Shown: in pieces, positions 28,242 through 38,479 of the stretch | Numbering within the stretch: position 1 is the first letter of the stretch | Layout: each line of letters starts with the position of its first letter | The notes under the pieces: generated by a model | Database searches by the model: none | What the model saw: only the letters and a program-made list of their open reading frames with translations | Told to the model about the DNA's origin: nothing | Source: Clostridiaceae bacterium | GTDB taxonomy: Bacteria; Bacillota; Clostridia; Saccharofermentanales; UBA5734 | Assembly: GCA_012520975.1 (NCBI GenBank) | Contig: JAAYNF010000158.1 | Location: forward strand, 1-41,841 | DNA length: 41,841 nt | Direction: 5' to 3' | Program-made: the position numbers and the translations under genes

Positions 28242-28269
28242 TTGACTTTTCCGGAATAAGCAGTATAAT
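28242..28269 (+). promoter_or_regulatory. Promoter of the ctsR operon (TTGACT-N16-TATAAT)
   Basis: TTGACT 28242-28247, 16 bp, TATAAT 28264-28269. Confidence 0.82.
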
Positions 28270-28276
28270 TATTAAT

Positions 28277-28299
28277 AGTCAAAGAAAGTCAAAGTCAAA
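28277..28299 (+). promoter_or_regulatory. CtsR operator (heptad direct repeats)
   Basis: AGTCAAA-GAA-AGTCAAA (28277-28293) plus a third overlapping AGTCAAA (28293-28299), just downstream of the -10. Confidence 0.9.
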
Positions 28300-28312
28300 T
28301 TGGGAGGTAAAA

Positions 28313-28774
28313 ATGTCCAGAATCAGCGATTATATTGAGGCGTTACTAAAGGAAATGATGGATGAAAACAACGGGCTGGTTGAGATCAGCCGGAATTCTC
28401 TTGCCGATCAGATCAATTGCGTGCCTTCCCAGATCACCTATGTTCTGTCAACACGGTTCACCAATGATCAAGGATATCTTGTGGAGAGCCGACGGGGTGG
28501 TGGCGGCTGGATTAGAATTCGCCGGGTGAAGATGACCAAGCCGACCCAATATTTGATGCACGCCATAAATACCATCGGCGACAGGTTGTCCCAGCACCAG
28601 ATCGAGGTGCTGACCCGTAACTTTCTTGACTATGAGATCATTGAAGATGTCGAGGCTCACCTGTTGCTGGCGGCGACGTCCGATCGTTCGTTAAGCGAAA
28701 TCACCACCGATCGACGGGACCGGACACGGGCGGCAATTTTTAAAAACATGCTGACCAGTTTAATTGTTCGATAA
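28313..28774 (+). CDS. ctsR: Transcriptional repressor CtsR
   Basis: SRISDYIEALLKEMM, ELSRNSLADQINCVPSQITYVLSTRFT-like, ESRRGGGGWIRI; operon context. Confidence 0.97.
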   Translation: MSRISDYIEALLKEMMDENNGLVEISRNSLADQINCVPSQITYVLSTRFTNDQGYLVESRRGGGGWIRIRRVKMTKPTQYLMHAINTIGDRLSQHQIEVLTRNFLDYEIIEDVEAHLLLAATSDRSLSEITTDRRDRTRAAIFKNMLTSLIVR

Positions 28775-28791
28775 TACGAGAGGAAAAAACC

Positions 28792-29364
28792 ATGAAATGC
28801 GAAAAATGCACAATCCGCGAAGCCAACATTCACCTGACCCGGAATCGTAACGGGGTGGTGACCGAGCATCATCTTTGCGAAACCTGCGCTCAGGAACAAG
28901 GTGTGGGCTTCAATCTAAGCAAATATTTCGACGGTCTCGGCGGCGTTAAAGCCTTGGCCGGCGGGAGTATTTTTGACACGGCGGGGGGCATCCCGGCTTT
29001 CGGAACGGTTATGGAAAAAAACACGACATGTCCGCGCTGCGGTCAGACCTTTGCTGATTTTCGACGATCCGGACTGTTCGGCTGCAGCGTCTGCTACGAT
29101 GCTTTTGCCGATCGTTTGGATCCACTCATGCGACGAGTCCAAGGCAGTACACAGCACATCGGTCATAAGGCTCATCAGGATGCCCCTTGGCAGGAGCAAA
29201 ATATACTGAAAAAACAATTGACCGATCTGCGGCAAACCTTGCGTCAGGCGGTTGAAGCCGAAGAGTATGAGACCGCCGCCAGACTCCGTGATGAGATTCG
29301 CGCCTTGGAGGCACGTGTGGATGCTGCCGACTCGGATGCCGAAAAAGGAGGTGCGAACATATGA
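28792..29364 (+). CDS. mcsA: McsA, protein-arginine kinase activator (zinc fingers + UVR motif)
   Basis: CEKC..CETC and CPRC..CSVC pairs; C-terminal UVR-like LRQAVEAEEYETAARLRDEIRALE. Confidence 0.95.
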   Translation: MKCEKCTIREANIHLTRNRNGVVTEHHLCETCAQEQGVGFNLSKYFDGLGGVKALAGGSIFDTAGGIPAFGTVMEKNTTCPRCGQTFADFRRSGLFGCSVCYDAFADRLDPLMRRVQGSTQHIGHKAHQDAPWQEQNILKKQLTDLRQTLRQAVEAEEYETAARLRDEIRALEARVDAADSDAEKGGANI

Positions 29365-30410
29365 CATGGTACATCGATCAAGGGCCGAACAGCGATGTGA
29401 TTATCTCCAGCCGGGTTCGTCTGGCACGTAATCTCGACAATTACCCCTTTCCCCATCGTATGACCGGGAGTCAAACCCGTGACGCCGCTACGGAAATCAC
29501 CACGGCTTTTTACCATGATGATGAGGGGCGCAAAAGCAATTATCTGTTCATGGATCTGGATACCCTGAGCAATGAAGATAAACAGGCTCTGGCCGAGAAA
29601 CGACTGATCAGTACGGATTTGGCCGGCAAAGGTGCCGATCGCCGCGTGATCATCAGCCGAAACGAGGCGGTTTCGATCATGATCAATGAGGAAGACCACA
29701 TCCGCATCCAATCCATGCAGCCCGGTCTCAATCTGGAAGCCGCGCACCAAGCCGCCGCGGCCGAAGCCTTGATTTTGGAAAGCCGTTTGCCCATGGCCTA
29801 TAGTGAAAAGTACGGTTTTCTGACCGCCTGTCCGACCAATACCGGAACAGGAATGCGTGCTTCGGTTATGGCACATTTGCCCGGCTTAAGCCTTTGCAGC
29901 CGCATCAAGAACGTGGTTGAAGGCCTCAACAAAATGGGTTTTGCGGTTCGCGGCAATTACGGTGAACACAGCAAGGCTCAGGGCCATTTGTTCCAGATTT
30001 CCAATCAGCTCACCCTTGGCTTAACCGAGGAGGATTTGATCAATGATCTTAAACGCATGTTGATGCAATTGATTGAACAGGAGCGCAATGTCCGGCGCGA
30101 GCTCTATGAGCAGCAACCGGCGTTGCTGGAAGATAAAATCATGAGGGCCTACGGTATTTTGTCAAATGCCCGCATGATGACCAACGAAGAAGCGGTCACG
30201 CTGTTGTCCAGTCTCCGTCTGGGACTGGCCTTGGGATTGTTACCACAGCTGACGGCCTCCGATGTCAACAGAATTTTGTCTGCAATCGGGCCGGCCAGTA
30301 TTCAAAAAGCCGGAGGGCGCCCGATGACACCGGAAGAAAGAGATCGAGCCCGCGCCGCGGTGATCCGCGAAATTATCAACAAAACCGAAACAGGAGGAAT
30401 AAAAGAATGA
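29361..30410 (+). CDS. mcsB: McsB, protein-arginine kinase
   Basis: DVIISSRVRLARNLDNYPFP, NEEDHIRIQ, CPTNTGTGMRASVMAHLPGL, C-terminal RDRARA. Confidence 0.97.
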   Translation: MTWYIDQGPNSDVIISSRVRLARNLDNYPFPHRMTGSQTRDAATEITTAFYHDDEGRKSNYLFMDLDTLSNEDKQALAEKRLISTDLAGKGADRRVIISRNEAVSIMINEEDHIRIQSMQPGLNLEAAHQAAAAEALILESRLPMAYSEKYGFLTACPTNTGTGMRASVMAHLPGLSLCSRIKNVVEGLNKMGFAVRGNYGEHSKAQGHLFQISNQLTLGLTEEDLINDLKRMLMQLIEQERNVRRELYEQQPALLEDKIMRAYGILSNARMMTNEEAVTLLSSLRLGLALGLLPQLTASDVNRILSAIGPASIQKAGGRPMTPEERDRARAAVIREIINKTETGGIKE

Positions 30411-32992
30411 TGATGAGATTTTCAGACCGGAGCGGCGGTGTTTTGGGCATTGCCTATCAGATTGCCCGTTCCTATAAATTGAATTATATCGGCACCGAAC
30501 ATCTGCTGGCCGGCATTTTGGCGGAGGGCCGCGGTTTGGCGCATGAGCTGTTGTCGGCAGCCGATGTGACGCTGGAAAAGGTGCAGGCCGCCATGAATCA
30601 GATGAGCGCCAAAGGTCCGGAAGCGGTCGGTGAGCCGGAGAAACCCGATGCCGAAAAGGTTATGGCGATGTTTACGCCACGCACCAAGCGTGTGGTGGAA
30701 CTGGCCGCCTACGAGGCTCGCAATCGCAAGCTTGATGTCATCGAGCCGGAGCATCTGCTGCTGGGCATCGCACGTGAAGGGGATAGTGTCGCCATTCGCA
30801 TTCTGCGTTCCAGCAATCTGGAACCGCGCACCTTGTACGCCCGCCTGACTCAGATTCTGCAAGCCGGCCGGTCCGGAACCGATGGCGAGGGCGCCAAATC
30901 ATCCGGCGAATTTGATGAAATCAATCGTAATTTGCAGGCTCGAAGCGGTGAGGCTGGCAAGGGCGGAACCGCCAATTTGGAAAAATACGGCCGCGATCTG
31001 ACCCGACTGGCCGGGGAAGGTTATTTTGATCCGATCATCGGGCGCGAAAAGGAAATTACCCGTGTCATGCAAATCCTTTGCCGTCGCACCAAAAACAACC
31101 CGGTTCTGATCGGTGAGCCCGGCGTGGGTAAAACAGCCATTGCCGAGGGCTTGGCGCAAAAAATAGCCGAAGGTGATTTGCCGGATTTTCTCAAGGACAA
31201 ACGTGTGATCTCCCTCGACTTGGCCAGCATGGTGGCCGGTTCCAAATACCGCGGCGAATTCGAGGAGCGCTTGAAAACAGCTCTTGACGAAGCCATAGGT
31301 GCCGGCAATGTACTGCTCTTTATCGATGAGTTGCACACCGTGATCGGTGCCGGCGCCGCCGAAGGCTCCATGGATGCGGCCAACATCATCAAGCCTTTGA
31401 TGACCCGCGGCGAATTGCAGATCATCGGGGCGACAACGCTGGATGAATATCGTAAGCACATCGAAAAAGATGCCGCGCTGGAGCGTCGTTTCCAGCCCAT
31501 TACGGTGGGCGAGCCGACGCCGGACGAGGCTGTTTTGATTCTCAAGGGACTGCGGGGAAAATACGAAAGCCACCACCAGGTGAAGATCAGCGATGAAGCC
31601 ATTGAGGCCGCCGTTCAATTGTCGGTCCGCTATATCGCCGATCGTTTTCTGCCGGACAAGGCGATCGACCTGGTTGACGAAGCCGCATCGCGGATTCGTA
31701 TGCAGAAAGCTGTTGTGAGCGAGCCCGAAGAAATCAAAGATTTGCAGGAACAACTCGACCAACTCGTTGCCCGGAAAAAAGCCGCGGCCGACAAGGAGGA
31801 ATTTGAGCAAGCCGCACTTTTGCATAAAGAGGAGCAGGCGTTGGCGGAAAAGGTGGAAAAACAACGCGAGCAGTGGCAGGCCAACCAAGATCAGGAGCAT
31901 AACACATTAACCCCGGACCACATCGCCGATATCGTTGCCAGTTGGACCGGCATACCGGTCAGAAAGCTGACCGAGAGCGACACCGAACGACTGATCAACC
32001 TGGAAGCCGAAATGAAGAAGCGGGTCATCGGTCAGGATGAGGCGGTGACGGCTGTGGCGAAAGCCATTCGGCGCGGTCGTCTGGGACTTAAAGATCCCAA
32101 GCGGCCAACCGGGTCATTTATTTTTCTCGGCACAACCGGCGTGGGTAAAACAGAGCTGGCCCGTGCCTTGGCGGAGGTCATGTTTGGTGATGAAAACGCC
32201 ATGATTCGTGTTGACATGTCGGAATACATGGAGAAATTCGACGTGTCCAAGCTCATCGGCTCACCGCCGGGTTATGTCGGCTACGAGGAAGGCGGCCAGC
32301 TGACAGAAAAAGTCAGACGCAAACCGTATTCGGTCGTGCTGTTCGACGAAATCGAGAAGGCTCATCCGGATGTTTTCAACGCACTCTTGCAAATTCTGGA
32401 AGATGGCCGCTTGACCGATGGGCAGGGACGAACGGTTGATTTTTGCAACACCATTGTGATCATGACCTCCAATATCGGCGCGCGTATGCTGACCACTTCC
32501 GCCGGCCGCCGGATCGGCTTTGATGTTCCCAAAGAAGGGGAGTCTTCCGAACTGGATTATCTTTATGGCGGCAAGACCTATGATCAAGCCCGGGAGCTGG
32601 TTATGGAAGAGCTTAAAAAGACCTTTAATCCGGAGTTTATCAACCGGGTTGACGAGATCATTTTCTTCCATATGCTGGATCGGGAGGCGGTGCTGAAAAT
32701 TGTTGATATCATGCTCGATTCGCTGCGCAAGCGTGTCGCCGATCTTGGAATGACGCTGGAGGTCACAACAGCCGCTAAGGAGCTGCTGGCGGAAAAAGGG
32801 TTTGATCCAACTTATGGTGCCCGCCCGCTGCGCCGAGCCATTCAATCCAATGTTGAAGACCGCTTCTCGGAGGCCATGCTGGAAGGCGCCGTTCAAGAAG
32901 GCGACCTGGCGCTGGTCGATGTGAAAGACGGAGAAATCAGCATAACCGGCCGCCATGGCCCATTGGAGGAAAGCGCCGCCGCAGAAGATTAA
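30407..32992 (+). CDS. clpC: ATP-dependent Clp protease ATP-binding subunit ClpC
   Basis: Clp N-domains, Walker A GEPGVGKT and [11 protein letters not shown] motif, [28 protein letters not shown]. Confidence 0.97.
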   Translation: MMMRFSDRSGGVLGIAYQIARSYKLNYIGTEHLLAGILAEGRGLAHELLSAADVTLEKVQAAMNQMSAKGPEAVGEPEKPDAEKVMAMFTPRTKRVVELAAYEARNRKLDVIEPEHLLLGIAREGDSVAIRILRSSNLEPRTLYARLTQILQAGRSGTDGEGAKSSGEFDEINRNLQARSGEAGKGGTANLEKYGRDLTRLAGEGYFDPIIGREKEITRVMQILCRRTKNNPVLIGEPGVGKTAIAEGLAQKIAEGDLPDFLKDKRVISLDLASMVAGSKYRGEFEERLKTALDEAIGAGNVLLFIDELHTVIGAGAAEGSMDAANIIKPLMTRGELQIIGATTLDEYRKHIEKDAALERRFQPITVGEPTPDEAVLILKGLRGKYESHHQVKISDEAIEAAVQLSVRYIADRFLPDKAIDLVDEAASRIRMQKAVVSEPEEIKDLQEQLDQLVARKKAAADKEEFEQAALLHKEEQALAEKVEKQREQWQANQDQEHNTLTPDHIADIVASWTGIPVRKLTESDTERLINLEAEMKKRVIGQDEAVTAVAKAIRRGRLGLKDPKRPTGSFIFLGTTGVGKTELARALAEVMFGDENAMIRVDMSEYMEKFDVSKLIGSPPGYVGYEEGGQLTEKVRRKPYSVVLFDEIEKAHPDVFNALLQILEDGRLTDGQGRTVDFCNTIVIMTSNIGARMLTTSAGRRIGFDVPKEGESSELDYLYGGKTYDQARELVMEELKKTFNPEFINRVDEIIFFHMLDREAVLKIVDIMLDSLRKRVADLGMTLEVTTAAKELLAEKGFDPTYGARPLRRAIQSNVEDRFSEAMLEGAVQEGDLALVDVKDGEISITGRHGPLEESAAAED

Positions 32993-33042
32993 ACAGGAGA
33001 GCTTTCCCGGCATCTTGCATAAGCAGCCTGCCTGCTCCTAAG

Positions 33043-33903
33043 TCAAGTTGACCGCCAGATCCGCTTCTTGTTATAAACAATGTTGCCCAGACCGCCATCG
33101 ACTCGGCTGAAAACGCCGGCTTTGGCGGTCATGGCTTTGGCGATGGCATAGTCCGGAGAGGCTTGGTGGAGAAATTGAAAAGGCAGATCATCGGTTTGAC
33201 CAGCCATAATGTCATCGCAAACCTGAATGACAGAATCAATCATCTCGGCTGAATTGATGAACGGACCATGGGATAGAAGCACTTGGTCATAGCGGCCGGC
33301 TGTTTGGGCCGCCAGCTCCTCTAAAACTTCCCGATAGGCTTCCACGGACGAAGAATTCGAATCAAACAGGAAAGTGAAAGGATTGCAGGCATCACCCAGC
33401 AGAAGTTTACGTTCCTCCGGCAGCAGCACCGTGACCATGCCCGGTGTGTGTCCGGCGCCCGGACAAATCTCCAACGTGATTTTGCCAAGATCAAAGGTGT
33501 CTCCGACATACAAGGGCCGGAAGGCCGCTGTTCTCGGCGGAACATAATCGGCCGGCGCAAGCAGGTCGGCCCGATCCTGCAGCATCATCCGCACGTAATT
33601 TTTTTTAATGTCTTCATCCCGGTGCGCGGAAAAAACCTCCGTGTCTTCTTCACTCATGTAAACATCGGTGAAAAGCCCGGCTCCGCCTGCATGATCGAAA
33701 TGCCCATGGGTCAAAATGACGGTCAGCGGTTTTGTGCTCAGTGGACGGATAAAATCCGAAAGATTGCCGATCCCGATCCCGGTATCGATCAGGGCGGCTT
33801 GGTTTTCTCCTTCGATCAGAAACATATTTTCGCCGACAATACCGGTGATACCGGTTATGCGGTCGGATATACGGGTTGCCTGAAAAAATTGCAAATCAGC
33901 CAT
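33043..33903 (-). CDS. Metallo-beta-lactamase-fold hydrolase
   Basis: VILTHGHFDHAGGAGLF (HxHxDH), PGAGHTPGMVTVLLPEERKLLLGDAC. Confidence 0.92.
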   Translation of the reverse strand: MADLQFFQATRISDRITGITGIVGENMFLIEGENQAALIDTGIGIGNLSDFIRPLSTKPLTVILTHGHFDHAGGAGLFTDVYMSEEDTEVFSAHRDEDIKKNYVRMMLQDRADLLAPADYVPPRTAAFRPLYVGDTFDLGKITLEICPGAGHTPGMVTVLLPEERKLLLGDACNPFTFLFDSNSSSVEAYREVLEELAAQTAGRYDQVLLSHGPFINSAEMIDSVIQVCDDIMAGQTDDLPFQFLHQASPDYAIAKAMTAKAGVFSRVDGGLGNIVYNKKRIWRST

Positions 33904-33921
33904 CGCAGCAGTTCTCCTTTA

Positions 33922-35265
33922 TTAGCAGTCTAAAATCTGTACGTGGGGTTCGGTCGCCCGGCAGGGTGGCCAGGCCGGCAACCGATCGCCGTTCGGATCC
34001 CCTGTTTTGACAAAATTACTCCAATAATCCAGCATCCGATCGGAGAGCCGGTGGTCACAAGGCTCCCAAGGACGCCAGCTTCGATCAAGGGTTCCGAACA
34101 TATACCAAAGTTCGGAGGAGTGGAAGGCTCCTTGGTTATCCCCGGGGAGTTGCCGGGTAAAATAATAGACATAAGCCGGCTTTCGTCCGAGGGCTTCATT
34201 TTTCAGGCTCCAATTGATGCAACCACGATAGAGCCGACCGGGATCGCCGGCCGCCAGCTTGTCCGGATCAACCGAGATGTCGTGGCGTGTTGAGCCGATC
34301 ATATAGGCGATATCCTTATGCCATCCTTGTTCGACGATGGCGTTGTAGCCGGTCTTGAGAAGATGATTGTCGATAATCGGCGTAAAGGGGAGCGCGGTCA
34401 CGCCACCGGGACCTTGGAAGGCTTCCGCGACAATGCTCTGAACGGCATCCAGCAATTTCTCGGTCGGCATTGCCCGCAATTCAGTCAGAGAGGCCGCACC
34501 GCAGATTTCAACAAATTTTTCCCCGATCTTCTCAGCCTCGGCCAGAGTTCGGTCACGATTCAGACCGCTGTCGTAGCCGCCGGCACTTTGCAAGATGGCT
34601 CCTTTGATCAGGTTGCCGGTCAAGTCGGTGGAAACCAATGTTTGCACACTCATGCTGCCCGCCGACTGACCCAAAATCGTGATGCGTTCCGGATCACCGC
34701 CGAAAGCCGCGATGTTGCGATGAACCCACTGCAGGGCCGCAATCTGATCCAAAATTCCGTAATTGCCCGAGATTCCCTGCTCATTCTCCGCTGACAACCA
34801 AGGGTGGGCCAGAAATCCAAAGGCATTAACCCGATAATTGATGGTGACCAAGATGACATTGCGTCGACACCAAGCCTCGCCATCGAATTCAAGTTCCGAT
34901 CCGTAGCCGCCTAAAAAGGCGCCGCCGTGGATCCAAAAAGCAACCGGCAGTTTGGCATTGACATCCGCAGCCGGCGTCCAGATATTGAGGTAAAGACTAT
35001 CCTCGCTCATGGGGGGCAGAAAATCCGGGTTGCTATAAAATTCTTTTTCAAAGAACGATCCTGGCTGATGTCCATGTTGGGCGGATTTGGCGGCGAAGGC
35101 GTGCGCCTTGCGAACACCCTCCCAGCTCTCCGGGAGCTGTGGTGCCTTAAAACGCAGTTGACCAACAGGGGGTTTAGCGTAGGGGATGCCCTTAAACAAG
35201 GTGTATCCTGCCATTGGCAAGCCTTCGATGACGCCCTGCCGGATAACGGTTTGCACAATACTCAT
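33922..35265 (-). CDS. Type-B carboxylesterase
   Basis: FKGIPYAKPPVGQLRFKAPQ, EDSLYLNIWTP, FWIHGGAFLGGYGS, ALQWVHRNIAAFGGDPERITILGQSAGSMSV; RBS aaaggag fits ATG 35265 (ORF opens 35316). Confidence 0.94.
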   Translation of the reverse strand: MSIVQTVIRQGVIEGLPMAGYTLFKGIPYAKPPVGQLRFKAPQLPESWEGVRKAHAFAAKSAQHGHQPGSFFEKEFYSNPDFLPPMSEDSLYLNIWTPAADVNAKLPVAFWIHGGAFLGGYGSELEFDGEAWCRRNVILVTINYRVNAFGFLAHPWLSAENEQGISGNYGILDQIAALQWVHRNIAAFGGDPERITILGQSAGSMSVQTLVSTDLTGNLIKGAILQSAGGYDSGLNRDRTLAEAEKIGEKFVEICGAASLTELRAMPTEKLLDAVQSIVAEAFQGPGGVTALPFTPIIDNHLLKTGYNAIVEQGWHKDIAYMIGSTRHDISVDPDKLAAGDPGRLYRGCINWSLKNEALGRKPAYVYYFTRQLPGDNQGAFHSSELWYMFGTLDRSWRPWEPCDHRLSDRMLDYWSNFVKTGDPNGDRLPAWPPCRATEPHVQILDC

Positions 35266-35305
35266 ACAGGTGCTCCTTTCGGTGCAATGAGGCATGTCCG
35301 GTCGA

Positions 35306-36247
35306 CTAGAAAACAATGGTCTGGTCGATCAGCATTTTCAAAAAAGGAAGAGAAAGATTCATCAACAGTGAAACAAGGAACATATAGATCAGCGTGACAA
35401 ATGCCATCAGCGTAAAGCATCGATTTTGCTCAAAACCGGAAATTTCAACAATCGCTACATATTGTGCGGCTCCGGCCACTGCCAGGCCGGCCAATAGCAA
35501 CATCAGGGCGCTCAGAATCGAGGATGATATGGTCAAGACTCCGGCCAGCAGAAAAATCGAAAAATACAGATTGGACGGCATGAAACCGGCCAGCAGGGAA
35601 AAATAGGATTTGGAGGAACGGTATAAAAAGCGAAAGGATAGGAGATAAAGGAGTGTCAGCAACAGTTCGGCGACGATGGATATCCCTAAACCCTGGAAAA
35701 AAACAAATAGACTGCTTATCGTACCCGAGTCGGTGGCGACATTGGCCAGACTCAACGACAGGAGCGAGCGAACGAGGGGGATTTTAGAAAAAAGCAACAG
35801 AAAAAAACCGCCCGCGATGCCCCGGATCAGCAGAGTCAGCAGAATGTGCGGGCGATTGGCGGTATGAACGGCTCCCCGGATGGAATCAACCGGGCGGGTC
35901 AGATATTGGACAAAACGCCGAATTGACAGCAAGAAATCCTGAAAGGTGAGGGGTTTGCGAACCGGTTTTGCCTTGCGAGCGCGGTGTTTTTTAGGCTGGG
36001 CGGCCGTTCCTTGAGCTTCGGTGTCTTGGAAAAAGGGGTTGAAGGCGTTGACAAAGCGTCTGAAAGCCCCTGATGAGCGGGGCGGTTTGGTTCGGCCGTC
36101 ACCGGATCGATCATGCTTTGGCTTTGGGTCTGCCGAACCGGTTTTGTCGGAAAAGCCTTCATCGGCTTGACGGCTGCCTGCCGTCCGGCAGTTGCACTTC
36201 TCGCCGGTATTCAAAGAACGACCGCAATAAAAACAATAACGAGCCAT
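35306..36247 (-). CDS. Zinc-ribbon + Yip1-like multi-TM membrane protein
   Basis: N-terminal YCFYCGRSLNTGEKCNC zinc ribbon, low-complexity linker, several C-terminal TM helices. Confidence 0.65.
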   Translation of the reverse strand: MARYCFYCGRSLNTGEKCNCRTAGSRQADEGFSDKTGSADPKPKHDRSGDGRTKPPRSSGAFRRFVNAFNPFFQDTEAQGTAAQPKKHRARKAKPVRKPLTFQDFLLSIRRFVQYLTRPVDSIRGAVHTANRPHILLTLLIRGIAGGFFLLLFSKIPLVRSLLSLSLANVATDSGTISSLFVFFQGLGISIVAELLLTLLYLLSFRFLYRSSKSYFSLLAGFMPSNLYFSIFLLAGVLTISSSILSALMLLLAGLAVAGAAQYVAIVEISGFEQNRCFTLMAFVTLIYMFLVSLLMNLSLPFLKMLIDQTIVF

Positions 36248-36343
36248 TTCAGCCGACCCTCCAACAAAGATCCTGTTTTATCATACCCGTAATATGTTAT
36301 CATAGTTTGACTACGCTTAGACAGTAAGGAGATCGTGCCCCTC

Positions 36344-38479
36344 ATGTCGATTTCATCACAAATAGCCAAGGAATTCAAGCTTCAAACCGAGCAGGTCGAT
36401 CGAATCATTGCTTTGATCGAAGCCGGCAACACCATTCCCTTTATCGCACGTTATCGCAAGGAAGCGACCGGCAATCTGGATGACCAGGTTCTCCGTGATC
36501 TGGATGACAGGCTAAAAGCGCTTCGTGGACTTGAGGCGAGAAAAGCCGATGTTTTACGTCTGATCGCGGAACAAGGACAGTTGACCCCGGCCTTGACCGG
36601 TCAAATCGAAGCGGCGACCACCCAGACCGAAATTGAGGATATCTACCGCCCGTTTCGGCCCAAGCGGCGGACTCGCGCATCGCTGGCTCGTGACCGTGGT
36701 TTGCAGCCGCTGGCTGATTTGCTGCTGGCACAGCAAGCCGACCAAGAGGAACTGGACAAAACCGCCGGCGGTTTGATCAACCCGGATCAGGGCGTTGCCG
36801 ATCCGGCGGCGGCCTACGAAGGTGCTATGGATATTTTGGCCGAGCAAACCGCCGACCAACCTTGGATTCGCCAACGGCTGCGCCAACAGTTGCTCCGTCA
36901 CGGGATGTTGGTGAGCAAAGCCAAAACCGATGAAATAACGGTTTACGAGCCATATTATGATTATCAGGAACCTGTCTCGACAATAGCCTCTCATCGTGTG
37001 CTGGCCATCAACCGCGGCGAGCGTGAAAAAATCTTAGCGGTCAAGGTTCAAATTGACCCGCAGCCTTTGCTGGAGATCATCAAAGGCCGACTGATTCGTC
37101 GTGAATCGGCGTCAGCCCCGTGGTTGGAGCGTGTCGCCGACGATGCGTGGAAACGGTTGCTGCAACCTTCGCTGGAAACCGAAATCCGCAATGCCTTGAC
37201 CGAAAAAGCCGAGATTCAGGCCATTAAAGTATTCAAATCAAATCTACGCAGTTTGCTGCTGCGGCCTCCGATCCGTGACCGCCGGGTCATGGGTATAGAC
37301 CCAGGATATCGGACCGGTTGTAAAATAGCCATTGTCGACGCGACCGGGCGTGTGCTGGGCACTGGTGTGATTTACCCGACGCCACCTCAGAATCAAGTCC
37401 GTGAAGCGGGCGAGACCGTCCGTCGCCTGATCGAAAAACATCGGGTGGACACCATCGCTATCGGCAACGGCACGGCCTCAAGGGAAACCGAGATCTTTGT
37501 TGCGGATTTGATTCGCGAGCAAAAATTAGCGGTTCAATATCTCATGGTCAGCGAAGCCGGTGCCAGCGTTTATTCGGCGTCCCAGCTGGCCGCGGAGGAA
37601 TTTCCGGCTTTTGACGTTTCACTGCGCAGCGCCGTATCCATCGCCCGCCGCTTGCAGGATCCGCTGGCGGAGCTGGTCAAGATCGAACCACGTTCCCTTG
37701 GGGTGGGTCAATATCAGCATGACATAAACAACTCGAAGCTGGACGCATCCTTGGCCGGTGTGGTGGAAGACTGTGTTAATCAAGTCGGTGTCGATCTCAA
37801 CACCGCATCGTCGGCGCTTTTGTCCTACGTGTCCGGCTTGAGTGCGCCGGTGGCTCGCAACATCGTCGGTTGGCGTGAGAAAAACGGCCCCTTTCCGTCG
37901 CGGGCAATACTGTTGGATGTGTCCCGGCTGGGACCGCGCACCTTTGAGCAATGCGCCGGTTTTTTGCGTATCCCCGGAGCCGCAAACCCCTTGGACAATA
38001 CCGCTGTTCATCCCGAGTCGTACCACAAGGTGGAACAGCTGAGCCAAATGATGGGGATTTCGCCCTCTCCCGCGCTGGCGGATCGCGCCAGACAGCAACA
38101 TCCCCACGATCTGGCGGCCAAACTCGGGTTGGGTCCATTGACTTTGGCCGATATTCTCGATGCGCTGAGCAAGCCCGGCCGTGACCCGCGGGACGATCTG
38201 CCTCAGCCGACGCTGCGCAGCGATGTTCTGGATCTGCACGACCTCAAGCCCGGCATGGTTTTGCACGGCGTTGTGCGTAACGTTGCCGACTTTGGGGCAT
38301 TCGTCGACATTGGCGTACATCAGGATGGACTGGTTCATATTTCCGAAATGGCCAATCATTTTGTCCAAAACCCTCATGGGATTGTCAACGCCGGCCAACC
38401 GGTCAAAGTACGTGTCCTGCGGGTTGACCCGAACCGCAAACGCATCTCGCTTTCGATGAAAGATCTGGACCAGCCATGA
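36344..38479 (+). CDS. tex: Tex family RNA-binding transcription accessory protein
   Basis: TIPFIARYRKEATGNLDDQVLRDL, VMGIDPGYRTGCKIA, SEAGASVYSAS, DINNSKLDASL, C-terminal S1 domain. Confidence 0.96.
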   Translation: MSISSQIAKEFKLQTEQVDRIIALIEAGNTIPFIARYRKEATGNLDDQVLRDLDDRLKALRGLEARKADVLRLIAEQGQLTPALTGQIEAATTQTEIEDIYRPFRPKRRTRASLARDRGLQPLADLLLAQQADQEELDKTAGGLINPDQGVADPAAAYEGAMDILAEQTADQPWIRQRLRQQLLRHGMLVSKAKTDEITVYEPYYDYQEPVSTIASHRVLAINRGEREKILAVKVQIDPQPLLEIIKGRLIRRESASAPWLERVADDAWKRLLQPSLETEIRNALTEKAEIQAIKVFKSNLRSLLLRPPIRDRRVMGIDPGYRTGCKIAIVDATGRVLGTGVIYPTPPQNQVREAGETVRRLIEKHRVDTIAIGNGTASRETEIFVADLIREQKLAVQYLMVSEAGASVYSASQLAAEEFPAFDVSLRSAVSIARRLQDPLAELVKIEPRSLGVGQYQHDINNSKLDASLAGVVEDCVNQVGVDLNTASSALLSYVSGLSAPVARNIVGWREKNGPFPSRAILLDVSRLGPRTFEQCAGFLRIPGAANPLDNTAVHPESYHKVEQLSQMMGISPSPALADRARQQHPHDLAAKLGLGPLTLADILDALSKPGRDPRDDLPQPTLRSDVLDLHDLKPGMVLHGVVRNVADFGAFVDIGVHQDGLVHISEMANHFVQNPHGIVNAGQPVKVRVLRVDPNRKRISLSMKDLDQP

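Noticed and set aside
30899-31900. 333-aa minus-strand ORF opposite clpC
   Set aside because: Fully antisense to strongly conserved clpC; no domain motif.
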